DNA from: an uncultured Collinsella sp.
GTDB lineage: Bacteria > Actinomycetota > Coriobacteriia > Coriobacteriales > Coriobacteriaceae
NCBI GenBank assembly: GCA_902475475.1
Contig: CABRZY010000003.1
Location: forward strand, 1-28,405
DNA length: 28,405 nt
Reading direction: 5' to 3'
Shown here: one piece after another, positions 7,838 through 14,647 of the stretch
How the letters are laid out: each line of letters starts with the position of its first letter
Position numbering within the stretch: position 1 is the first letter of the stretch
Notes under the pieces: model-generated
Told to the model about the DNA's origin: nothing
The model's database searches: none
What the model saw: only the letters and a program-made list of their open reading frames with translations
Made by a program: the position numbers and the translations under genes

Positions 7838-8260
7838 ATGGTCTATATCCCGTTTTGGATTTGCGCCTTTGCTGGTGTGGCGATTGATGCCCGTGAGCGA
7901 CGCTTTCCCAATGAGCTTGCCGGCGTGTGTGCGGTGGCGGCGTTGGCAGGCGTCTGGCTCGACAAGGGCGTTACCACGGCGCTTGACCACGCCGGTCTTG
8001 CGGTCATCGTCTACCTTGCCCTTGTGCTTACTGAGTCGCTCTGGCGGCGCCTTCGCCAAGCCCCGGGGATTGGCATGGGGGACGCCAAAGCACTCTTCGC
8101 GCTTTGCACGCTCGACCCTATGGGTGGCATCGTGGCATTTGCCGTCGCACTCCTGGCCCTGGCCCTCTCCTGCCTCTTCACAAAATCGCGCTCCCTGCCA
8201 TTGCTCCCGTTTTTAGTGCCGATTTTTGCCATAATCGAGGTTGTGGGCTGCACTTTGTAA
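7838..8260 (+). CDS. Minimal A24-type prepilin peptidase homologue
   Basis: A 140-residue polytopic membrane protein with the signature of A24 aspartic prepilin peptidases. The first aspartate D17 lies in IDARERRFPN (the usual D....IPN pattern), and the second is in GMGD at 79-82 (G79, D82). Hydrophobic segments lie around 2-16, 26-40, 52-68, 84-115 and 120-138. It lacks the N-terminal methylase/zinc domain of bifunctional PilD enzymes, resembling short TadV/CpaA-type peptidases, which process pilin or flagellin-like leaders. The ATG at 7838 has GAGGAGG 6 nt upstream; longer in-frame reading from 7793 runs into the preceding terminator. No pilin, ATPase or secretion gene lies in the window, so its substrate is unknown. 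Confidence 0.8.
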   Translation: MVYIPFWICAFAGVAIDARERRFPNELAGVCAVAALAGVWLDKGVTTALDHAGLAVIVYLALVLTESLWRRLRQAPGIGMGDAKALFALCTLDPMGGIVAFAVALLALALSCLFTKSRSLPLLPFLVPIFAIIEVVGCTL

Positions 8261-8291
8261 CCGATTGCGCATCCTTCTTAAGGAGCATGCC

Positions 8292-9539
8292 ATGGCAACT
8301 AATCAAGAAACGGCCGTCATTAAGGCGCGCATGGACCGTATTCCGTCGGCGTTGTCGCCCGAGCTTGTCGAGCGCATTTCCGCCGATCGTGCTTCGGGTT
8401 CTGTCAACCCGTATCGTTGCAACGACAACCAGGTCATTCGTCGTATTGATCGCGCTGCCGACAAAGGCACGCTTATGCGACCGGCATTTATGCGCGATAC
8501 CGAAAAGATTCTTCATCTTCCGGCGTACACCCGTTATGCAGGCAAAACGCAGGTCTTTAGCTTTCGTAGCAACGACGACCTGTCACGCCGCGGTCTGCAC
8601 GTGCAGCTTGTCTCGCGCATTGCGCGCGATATCGGTCGCGCCCTTGGGCTCAACTGCGATCTGATCGAGGCGATTGGCTTAGGCCACGACTTGGGTCACA
8701 CGCCCTTCGGACATGCCGGCGAGCGCTTTCTCAACGATATTTATCACGAGCGCACGGGTCGCTACTTTTTCCATAACGTGCAGTCGGCACGCGTGCTCGA
8801 TGCGCTGTATGGCCGCAACGTGTCGCTCCAGACGCTCGATGGCGTCTTGTGCCATAACGGCGAGTACGAGCAACGCGTGTTTGAGCTCTCGGACATGTGC
8901 TCCTTTGACCAGTTCGATCAGACGGTTGAGGACTGCATTGCCATGGGTTATAGCGCAATTGAGCACCTGCGTCCCATGACGCTCGAAGGCTGCGTGGTTC
9001 GCATCTCGGATATCCTTGCCTACGTTGGGCGCGATCGCCAAGACGCAATTGCGGCGGGCCTGCTGTCGCCCGATGCTTTTGACGATGGCCTGGGTGGGGC
9101 ATACAACAGCTGGATCCTTACGCATGCTTCCATCGATATCGTTGAGCACAGCTATGGCAAGCCGCGCATAGAGATGAGCGAGGAGCTGTTTGAGGAAATC
9201 CGCCGAGCCAAGCGCGAGAACTACGTAAAGATCTATAGCAAGGGCGGCATCGAAGGCGACTCCGAAGCGGAGCTGCGCGAGGCGTTCGAAAAGCTCTACG
9301 ACCGTTGCCTGCAGGATATAAACGAAGGTGACGAGTCCTCGTACATCTTTAAGCATCATATTTCTCGCATTGAGCAGCAGCTTTCCTACTACGATCGCGC
9401 CTATGCCTGGCAGGATGACAAGGATCAAGCGGTGGTGGATTACATCGCGAGCATGACGGACGGCTATTTCTGCGAGCTGACGAGCAAGCTGTTCCCGGGC
9501 TTGAAGTTTCCGCACCGTACCTATATTAACGAACGGTAG
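8292..9539 (+). CDS. dGTPase-like HD-domain triphosphohydrolase
   Basis: A 415-residue member of the deoxyguanosinetriphosphate triphosphohydrolase (Dgt) family, which hydrolyses dNTPs to nucleoside and triphosphate. Seen: the HD metal site, with H103 in GLHVQL, H132-D133 in GLGHDLGHTPFGH, nearby H136 and H141, and a later aspartate in VVRISDILAYVGRD. The N-terminal R/Y-rich stretch ending LPAYTRYAGKTQVF corresponds to the family's RHR...KTQV region. The ATG at 8292 is preceded by AAGGAG at about 7 nt, which decides it over in-frame upstream starts that run into the A24 gene. Whether dGTP or a broader dNTP range is used cannot be told. Confidence 0.88.
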   Translation: MATNQETAVIKARMDRIPSALSPELVERISADRASGSVNPYRCNDNQVIRRIDRAADKGTLMRPAFMRDTEKILHLPAYTRYAGKTQVFSFRSNDDLSRRGLHVQLVSRIARDIGRALGLNCDLIEAIGLGHDLGHTPFGHAGERFLNDIYHERTGRYFFHNVQSARVLDALYGRNVSLQTLDGVLCHNGEYEQRVFELSDMCSFDQFDQTVEDCIAMGYSAIEHLRPMTLEGCVVRISDILAYVGRDRQDAIAAGLLSPDAFDDGLGGAYNSWILTHASIDIVEHSYGKPRIEMSEELFEEIRRAKRENYVKIYSKGGIEGDSEAELREAFEKLYDRCLQDINEGDESSYIFKHHISRIEQQLSYYDRAYAWQDDKDQAVVDYIASMTDGYFCELTSKLFPGLKFPHRTYINER

Positions 9540-9554
9540 TTCGTATATATTCGG

Positions 9555-9560
9555 TATACT
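9555..9560 (+). promoter_or_regulatory. Candidate -10 box upstream of rarA
   Basis: TATACT (5 of 6 to consensus) lies in the 60-nt AT-rich gap between the dGTPase gene and rarA, 40 nt before the preferred rarA start. The -35 position falls in the dGTPase stop region and is poor. Confidence 0.35.
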
Positions 9561-9599
9561 GTTAGTGGAAGACGTTTTTGATTGATGCACGGGATGGCT

Positions 9600-10949
9600 A
9601 TGGACGACCTTTTTTCTGCCTCGACGCGCGAGCGTTCCTTTAAAAATGCGCCGCTCGCGGTGCGCATGCGCCCCAATTCGCTCGACGAGTACGTGGGTCA
9701 GCAAAAGGCCGTCGGTAAGGGCTCGTGGCTGCGTGCGGCCATCGAGCATGATGTGCTATCGAGCGTGATTCTGTATGGGCCGGCCGGTACGGGCAAGACG
9801 ACGCTGGCCCACATTATCGCTAACCATACCAAGAGCGAGTTTGTCGAGGTCAGCGCCGTGACGGGTACCGTGAAGGATCTGCGTCGCGTGATTGACGAGG
9901 CCAAGACGCGCCTGAATACCTACGACCGCCGTACCATTCTATTCATCGACGAGATTCATCGCTTCTCCAAGTCGCAGCAGGATGCCCTGCTGCATGCAGC
10001 TGAGAACCGTACCGTCATTATGATTGGCGCTACGACGGAGAATCCGTACTTTGAGGTCAACTCGGCGTTGCTCTCGCGTGGTCGTGTGGTGGAGCTTGAG
10101 CACTTAAAGGACGAGGATATCGCGACGCTCATCGAGCGTGCACTCGAGGCACCGCAGGGTCTGAGCGGTAAGTTCTCTGCCGATGAGGATACGGTTAAGT
10201 CCATCTGCACGCTGGCCGCGGGCGATGCGCGTTCGGCGCTCACGACGCTTGAGCTTGCGAGCGAGATTGCCGTCACGCGTCCCGATACCGAGGGAACGCC
10301 AGCGCCGGCGGCGGGGGAGCGCTATCCCATCACCGTGGATGATGTTAAGATTGCCAACCCGCGTCGTGGGTTTTCGTATGACAAAAACGGTGACATGCAC
10401 TACGACATTATCAGTGCGTTTATTAAGTCAATGCGCGGCAGCGACCCCGATGCTACGATCTATTGGCTTGCACGTATGATCGATGCGGGGGAGGATCCCA
10501 AGTTTATTGCTCGCCGTATTATGATTCATGCTTCCGAGGACGTCGGCAACGCCGATCCGCAGGCGCTCTTGGTGGCACATGCCGCGTTTAAGTCTGCCGA
10601 GGTCATTGGCTATCCCGAATGCCGCATTAACCTGGCTCAGGCTGCGCTCTATGTGTGCTTGGCGCCTAAATCCAACGCGTGCGAGGCTTCGATCGATGCG
10701 GCGCTGGCAGATATCCATTCAAGTGGGCTGCGCGAGGTGCCGAGTTATCTGCGCGACCGTCATCGCCCGGGCAGCGACGAATACGGTGTGTATAAGTATC
10801 CGCATGATTATCCCGAAGGCTGGGTCGAGCAGCGCTATTTGCCCGAGGGGCTGGAGCGCGGCGCATTCTGGCAGCCTGCCGGTCGCGGTTGGGAAGAGTG
10901 GCGTGTGGAGCAAAGCGAGCGCGACCGTAGCGGCAACGCTCCCAAGTAG
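9600..10949 (+). CDS. rarA: Replication-associated recombination protein A (AAA+ ATPase, RarA/MgsA)
   Basis: A 449-residue AAA+ ATPase of the RarA/MgsA/WRNIP1 family, related to clamp-loader ATPases and acting at stalled replication forks. Seen (numbered from this start): N-terminal RMRPNSLDEYVGQ, Walker A GPAGTGKT at 60-67, Walker B FIDEIHRF with D117-E118, sensor-1 ATTENP, and the C-terminal MgsA tetramerisation region (KSMRGSDPDATIYWLARMIDAGEDPKFIARR). The start is uncertain: ATG 9600 gives the family-typical MDDLF N terminus with GGGA about 5 nt upstream. In-frame starts also exist at 9582 (TTG), 9585 and 9594, adding 2-6 residues. Length is normal. Confidence 0.95.
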   Translation: MDDLFSASTRERSFKNAPLAVRMRPNSLDEYVGQQKAVGKGSWLRAAIEHDVLSSVILYGPAGTGKTTLAHIIANHTKSEFVEVSAVTGTVKDLRRVIDEAKTRLNTYDRRTILFIDEIHRFSKSQQDALLHAAENRTVIMIGATTENPYFEVNSALLSRGRVVELEHLKDEDIATLIERALEAPQGLSGKFSADEDTVKSICTLAAGDARSALTTLELASEIAVTRPDTEGTPAPAAGERYPITVDDVKIANPRRGFSYDKNGDMHYDIISAFIKSMRGSDPDATIYWLARMIDAGEDPKFIARRIMIHASEDVGNADPQALLVAHAAFKSAEVIGYPECRINLAQAALYVCLAPKSNACEASIDAALADIHSSGLREVPSYLRDRHRPGSDEYGVYKYPHDYPEGWVEQRYLPEGLERGAFWQPAGRGWEEWRVEQSERDRSGNAPK

Positions 10950-10953
10950 GTCA

Positions 10954-10982
10954 TTGGCGCCTCGCGCATTCCCTTTGGGTAT
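10954..10982 (+). promoter_or_regulatory. Possible promoter for the sigma-factor operon
   Basis: TTGGCG (10954-10959), 17 nt, GGGTAT (10977-10982). GGGTAT equals the -10 of SigB/SigF-type promoters, which would fit autoregulation by the sigma factor encoded downstream, but the matching GTTT-type -35 is absent. A CCCC/GGGG hairpin (10987-11000) follows. Weak, pattern-based. Confidence 0.3.
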
Positions 10983-11044
10983 CTTTCCCCTTCTTTGGGG
11001 TACCATGAACAGCGTCTGTATTTCGATTCTTCCGGGAGGCTTGT

Positions 11045-11635
11045 ATGAGTCCCATTCAAATCGCCCTGCTGCTACTTGCGTTTGCCGGCGTGTGGGCTGT
11101 TATCGAGCTCGCGCTCACGCTGCGCAAGACCCGCACCGTCGTCGACTCGCTCGACAAGACGGTGAGCGACCTCAACAACACACTCGCCGAGGCACAGCCC
11201 ATGGTGGCAAAGCTCGATGGCGCTGTCGATGAGCTCACCCCCGCGCTGGCACAGGTTGAGCCGCTCCTCAAGTCGAGCAAGACCGCCGTCGACGCCCTTA
11301 CCTCCAATCTTGTAGAGGTCGAAGCCGTGGTTCGCGACATTTCCGAGGTTACGGGTAGCGTGGCCGAGGCAAGTAACGCCGTGTCGAGCGTGACCGACTC
11401 TGCGGCTGGCGCCGTGCAGAAGCTCTTCAATAAGGTGAAGGCTCCTGCAGCCGACGCCGATTGCAAGCTCGCCGCTGCCGCAGAGGCCGAGCAGCCTACC
11501 GAGCGCGTTCTGATTGGTGAGGCTGAGGACGAGGCCGCCGATGGTGCGGATGCGGCTCAGAAGCCCGCAGCCAAGCCTGCTCAGTATTACACCTATACGC
11601 CCGCCGAGACCTCCGAGGAGTCCTGCGATGAGTAG
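11045..11635 (+). CDS. DUF948/YtxG-like membrane-anchored coiled-coil protein
   Basis: A 196-residue protein with one N-terminal membrane segment (about 3-22), then a long helical stretch (about 25-135) of regularly spaced hydrophobics typical of the DUF948 family. An acidic, Ala-rich tail ends in Y/T-rich sequence. No catalytic motif is present. The founding relative, Bacillus YtxG, belongs to the general-stress regulon, which fits its place as the first gene of a sigma-factor operon. GGGAGG lies 7 nt before the ATG. Its end overlaps the next start by 8 nt, so translation is coupled to the anti-sigma homologue. Function unknown; perhaps a membrane scaffold. Confidence 0.75.
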   Translation: MSPIQIALLLLAFAGVWAVIELALTLRKTRTVVDSLDKTVSDLNNTLAEAQPMVAKLDGAVDELTPALAQVEPLLKSSKTAVDALTSNLVEVEAVVRDISEVTGSVAEASNAVSSVTDSAAGAVQKLFNKVKAPAADADCKLAAAAEAEQPTERVLIGEAEDEAADGADAAQKPAAKPAQYYTYTPAETSEESCDE

Positions 11636-12005
11636 CGAAGCAACCTGCCCCATTACGCTGAGCGTTGCCGGTGATCCGCGTCTCGCGCGCTTGGTGCGCA
11701 TGACGGCCGCCAACGTCGGCGCCCTGTGCTCTATGTCCGTCGATCGCATCGAGGATATTCGTATGGCCGCCGAGGAAGCCTTTATTTTTGGCTGCACGGC
11801 TGTTGATTCCGACGATATCTCGATTCAATTCGATGTCGACGAATCTCACGTGGGTATGACCTTTACCTTTGGCGATCAGGCGACTGTCGATGAGGATGAC
11901 CAGGCTGCCGTATATGCCGAGCTCATTCTTGCAAGCGTGTGCGATTCCTACGAAAAGACTACGGCGCCCCTAACGCTTTCCCTCGACCTCAAGGCGGATA
12001 TCTAA
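11628..12005 (+). CDS. Degenerate RsbW/SpoIIAB-like anti-sigma factor
   Basis: A 125-residue protein that aligns by pattern with the GHKL-fold anti-sigma kinases RsbW/SpoIIAB: an N-terminal beta strand plus helix, then DRIEDIRMAAEEAF at 39-52, equivalent to the N-box helix, and C-terminal strands. The N-box glutamate is kept (E50), but the Mg-binding asparagine position is F54. No DxGxG (G1) or GLGL (G2) loop is visible, the corresponding stretches being FGDQATVD and AAVYAELIL. Classical kinase activity is therefore unlikely, while sigma binding remains possible. The ATG overlaps the upstream gene, and the stop is 1 nt before the sigma-factor start, the usual anti-sigma/sigma pairing. The family assignment rests on motif pattern and context. 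Confidence 0.7.
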   Translation: MSSEATCPITLSVAGDPRLARLVRMTAANVGALCSMSVDRIEDIRMAAEEAFIFGCTAVDSDDISIQFDVDESHVGMTFTFGDQATVDEDDQAAVYAELILASVCDSYEKTTAPLTLSLDLKADI

Positions 12006-12006
12006 T

Positions 12007-12798
12007 ATGACCGAACGTTCCCGGAGCGGCAAGACCGCTTGGGACAAGGAGAAAACCCGCGAGCTGTTTCGTCGTTATAAGGAGACCGGTGATCCGGATG
12101 CCCGCGAGCATCTCGTCATGTCCCATATGAACCTGGTAAGGTTTCTTGCCAACAAATTTAAGAACCGCGGCGAGCCGCTCGATGACCTTTTGCAGGTCGG
12201 CTATCTGGGCTTGCTCAAGGCTATCGACCGCTTTGACCCCGAGCGCGGGCTCGAGTTCACCACGTTTGCCACACCTACTATTCTGGGTGAGATTAAGCGT
12301 CATTTCCGCGACAAGGGCTGGAGCGTGCGCGTGCCGCGTCGTCTGCAGGAGCTCTCTGCCAAGGTCAACCAGGCTACCGACAAGCTCACCAACGAGCTTC
12401 AGCGTTCGCCCAAGGTTGAGGAAATCGCCGATTACCTGGGCGTGACCGTCGACGAGGTGCTCGAAGCCATGGAATCGTCCTCGGCCTATACCTCGGTGCC
12501 CATCGAGGCTCCCGGCGCGTCCGACTCCGACGATGCGCCTTCGATTCTCGACCGCTACGCCGACGACGACAACGAGCTCGACTTTACAGATGACCGCCTG
12601 GTGATTGAGGAGGCCATCCGCGATTTCTCGCCGCGCGAGCGCGAGGTTATCGAGCTGCGCTTCGTGAAGGGCATGACCCAGATCGAGATTGCCAAGAAGC
12701 TGGGCATCTCACAGGTGCAGGTCTCGCGCCTGCTGCGTCGTACCCTTAAGAAGATTCAGGACAAGATCGACCCCGACGGAGTGATGGTTCGTTCATGA
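12007..12798 (+). CDS. RNA polymerase sigma factor, SigB/SigF/SigG family
   Basis: A 263-residue group 3 sigma-70 factor. Region 2 (about 18-105) has DDLLQVGYLGLLKAIDRFDPERGLEFTTFATPTILGEIKRHFRDKGW, the 2.3-2.4 stretch seen in SigB/SigF proteins, here given only as the region identity. Region 3 (about 112-160) contains RVPRRLQEL and an HTH-like segment. Region 4 (about 195-258) has SPREREVIELRF and an HTH ending SQVQVSRLLRR. Such factors direct general-stress or sporulation-like regulons. Nothing here suggests sporulation, so stress control is the likelier role. It starts 1 nt after the anti-sigma stop and overlaps the next gene by ATGA. Confidence 0.95.
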   Translation: MTERSRSGKTAWDKEKTRELFRRYKETGDPDAREHLVMSHMNLVRFLANKFKNRGEPLDDLLQVGYLGLLKAIDRFDPERGLEFTTFATPTILGEIKRHFRDKGWSVRVPRRLQELSAKVNQATDKLTNELQRSPKVEEIADYLGVTVDEVLEAMESSSAYTSVPIEAPGASDSDDAPSILDRYADDDNELDFTDDRLVIEEAIRDFSPREREVIELRFVKGMTQIEIAKKLGISQVQVSRLLRRTLKKIQDKIDPDGVMVRS

Positions 12799-14207
12799 AT
12801 GAGCACCCCCAACAAACCGACCGCACGCTGCGCGATACCCGTATTCTGACGTTGCGCATTTGGGGCGTCGTCGGCTGCATTGTCATCGCCGCCGTCATCT
12901 TTAACCTTATGGGCATCCTGGCACCGGTCATCGAGTTTCTCGCTGTCGGTTCCATCATCGCTTTTGTGATGTCGCCGATCACCAATTGGCTTGAGCACCA
13001 TGGCGTGAATCGCGGCATCGGTTCGCTTGTCGCGCTTATTGTGGTCGTTGCCGTGCTCGTCGGCGTCGTTTGCATCTTGTCGCCGATTCTCTTTGGTCAG
13101 ATCATGGAAGTCCTGAGCCGCCTGCCCGAGCAGCTTCGTGTTGCTGGTGGCGACCTCAATGAGATGATCTCGCATGCCAAGACGCTCAACAACACGCCGC
13201 TCAAAGAGTATCTGGACGATAACCTTTCTTCGCTCGTCACGGTGGCGTCCAAGTATGTCTCACAGATTGCCGCCGAGCTTGGCCGCGGTGTATTCCCGCT
13301 CATTACCAATACGGCCTCGCAGCTGTTCGTCATCTTCCTGGGTTTGGTGCTTGCCTATTGGTTGGCCTGCGACTATCCCCGCATGCACCACGAGGTCTGC
13401 ACCATCATTGGTCAGGAAAAGGAGACCTCGTACCGTTTTATGGTCGCGATTCTTTCGCGCTCGGTCGGCGGCTACATGCGTGGCATGGTCGTAACGTCGA
13501 TCTGCGGTGGTATCCTCGCCTTTATCGGCTTTACGCTCATTGGCCATCCATACGCAGCACTCATGGCCATCTTTACCGGCATCATGCACTTGGTTCCGGT
13601 TGTTGGGCCCTGGGTGAGCGCTGCGATTGCCACGGTGCTCGGCTTTATGTTCAGTCCGATGCTGGCGTTATGGACCTTGATCGTGACCATGGTGGCACAA
13701 AATGTCACCGACAACGTCATTTCGCCTAAGGTCATGCAAAGCTCGGTCCAGGTGCATCCCATCATGAGCCTGACGGCCCTCGTTATTGGTTCGGCACTCA
13801 TGGGCCCCATCGGCATGATTATTGCCATCCCGCTTTGTGCGGCCCTCAAGGGTATCTTCGTGTACTACTTCGAGAATGAGACCGGCCGACAGCTTGTGGC
13901 CTATGACGGCGCCGTGTTTAAGGGCACGCCGTACCGCGATGCCGGTGGCAACCCGGTCGCCGCCTACGACGCGCTCGGCGACGACACCTTCATCTACGAG
14001 TCTGAGCTCATCGGCAACGAGACTGCGCCCGAGGCCAAGGCCATGCCCAAGCCCGAGCTCGATAATCCCTGGATTAAGCTCTCTGGTCTGCAGCCCGATG
14101 CCACGGGCTTCTTCAAGAACCCCTTCGCCAAAGACGATGACTCCAACTCGGACGACGATACCAAAACCGGCATCGACGGCTCCATGGACGATTCGGATTC
14201 TAAATAG
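12795..14207 (+). CDS. AI-2E family transporter (PerM/YdiK-like membrane protein)
   Basis: A 470-residue polytopic membrane protein of the AI-2E transporter family. Seen: TM pairs near 22-60 and 68-95, a central soluble stretch (about 100-165) with PLKEYLDDNLSS, then four to five TMs (about 168-190, 225-260, 265-310, 315-350). These include the conserved PIMSLTALVIGSALMGPIGMIIAIPLCA block near 322-350 (named here as a landmark). About 115 hydrophilic C-terminal residues, ending in a Ser/Asp-rich tail, are beyond the usual family core. Family members export signalling molecules or ions (some act as Na+/H+ antiporters); the substrate here is unknown. It overlaps the sigma gene by 4 nt, suggesting it belongs to the same stress unit. 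Confidence 0.88.
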   Translation: MNEHPQQTDRTLRDTRILTLRIWGVVGCIVIAAVIFNLMGILAPVIEFLAVGSIIAFVMSPITNWLEHHGVNRGIGSLVALIVVVAVLVGVVCILSPILFGQIMEVLSRLPEQLRVAGGDLNEMISHAKTLNNTPLKEYLDDNLSSLVTVASKYVSQIAAELGRGVFPLITNTASQLFVIFLGLVLAYWLACDYPRMHHEVCTIIGQEKETSYRFMVAILSRSVGGYMRGMVVTSICGGILAFIGFTLIGHPYAALMAIFTGIMHLVPVVGPWVSAAIATVLGFMFSPMLALWTLIVTMVAQNVTDNVISPKVMQSSVQVHPIMSLTALVIGSALMGPIGMIIAIPLCAALKGIFVYYFENETGRQLVAYDGAVFKGTPYRDAGGNPVAAYDALGDDTFIYESELIGNETAPEAKAMPKPELDNPWIKLSGLQPDATGFFKNPFAKDDDSNSDDDTKTGIDGSMDDSDSK

Positions 14208-14213
14208 GCCCTA

Positions 14214-14453
14214 TTAACGTTTCTTGAAGTTGTAAATGACAAGAAACGCGAGCAAAGCGATTGATAAGGGGCCGGCTACATAGAAAAAGAGAACGTCAAT
14301 TGCGCGTAGAGTGTAATAAGCCTTATCGCCGGACATTACCGCATACAATACGTAGCCAAATGCTGGTTGGTTTGCGTACCAGCAGGAGAAGGCCAAGAGC
14401 GCTAAAAGTGCTAGTACCAGAAGTGCATTCAGGACAAATCGTTTACTTTTCAT
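14214..14453 (-). CDS. Small two-TM membrane protein, unknown function
   Basis: A 79-residue protein: short basic N terminus (KSKR), TM 1 about 7-26, a loop with aromatic/Gly residues (NQPAFGYVLYAVMSGDKAYYTLRA), TM 2 about 52-74, and a basic C terminus (NFKKR). I do not recognise a family. It is credible as a gene because GGAAGGAG lies 6-7 nt before the ATG and a TTGAAA-17-TACATA promoter lies upstream. It is more AT-rich than its neighbours and lies on the opposite strand within an otherwise plus-strand cluster. An inverted repeat, 14218-14226 with 14240-14248, at its 3' end might serve as a weak terminator. Confidence 0.72.
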   Translation of the reverse strand: MKSKRFVLNALLVLALLALLAFSCWYANQPAFGYVLYAVMSGDKAYYTLRAIDVLFFYVAGPLSIALLAFLVIYNFKKR

Positions 14454-14479
14454 CGATCGCTCCTTCCGGGTGACTCTTA

Positions 14480-14508
14480 TATGTAATTCTACAGCAGTCC
14501 TTTTTCAA
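14480..14508 (-). promoter_or_regulatory. Promoter of the small membrane protein gene
   Basis: On the minus strand TTGAAA (14503-14508) is followed after 17 nt by TACATA (14480-14485); an overlapping TAGAAT and TATAAG lie nearby. Distance to the ATG is about 27 nt. Confidence 0.55.
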
Positions 14509-14545
14509 AGGATCGCACAGTACTGAATAACGTGCACTTTCGCTG

Positions 14546-14575
14546 GAGGGTCGCTGTTTGGCGGCCCTCTTTTTT
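14546..14575 (+). terminator. Intrinsic terminator immediately upstream of the alaS promoter
   Basis: GAGGGTCGC (14546-14554), loop TGTTTG, GCGGCCCTC (14561-14569), then six T (14570-14575). It points in the plus direction, so it would stop transcripts leaving the sigma/AI-2E operon after they have crossed the small minus-strand gene. Confidence 0.88.
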
Positions 14576-14601
14576 GCACTTGCGCGGTGGGATGGTAATA
14601 T
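14574..14601 (+). promoter_or_regulatory. alaS promoter
   Basis: TTGCAC (14574-14579), 16 nt, TAATAT (14596-14601), with an extended -10 TGG just before it. Predicted start about 14608, giving a roughly 40-nt leader with no attenuator. The -35 shares two T with the preceding terminator tail. Confidence 0.6.
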
Positions 14602-14647
14602 CGTTACGTTTGAACTGTTTCGATGTGAAACCGAGGAGATTCCCTCT

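Noticed and set aside
14558..14647. Longer N terminus for alaS
   Set aside because: It overlaps the terminator and promoter; the ATG at 14648 has a Shine-Dalgarno site and gives the normal family N terminus.
14540..14647. T-box attenuator for alaS
   Set aside because: The hairpin resembles an attenuator terminator, but no TGGN bulge, antiterminator or Ala specifier loop is present, and the promoter lies downstream of it.
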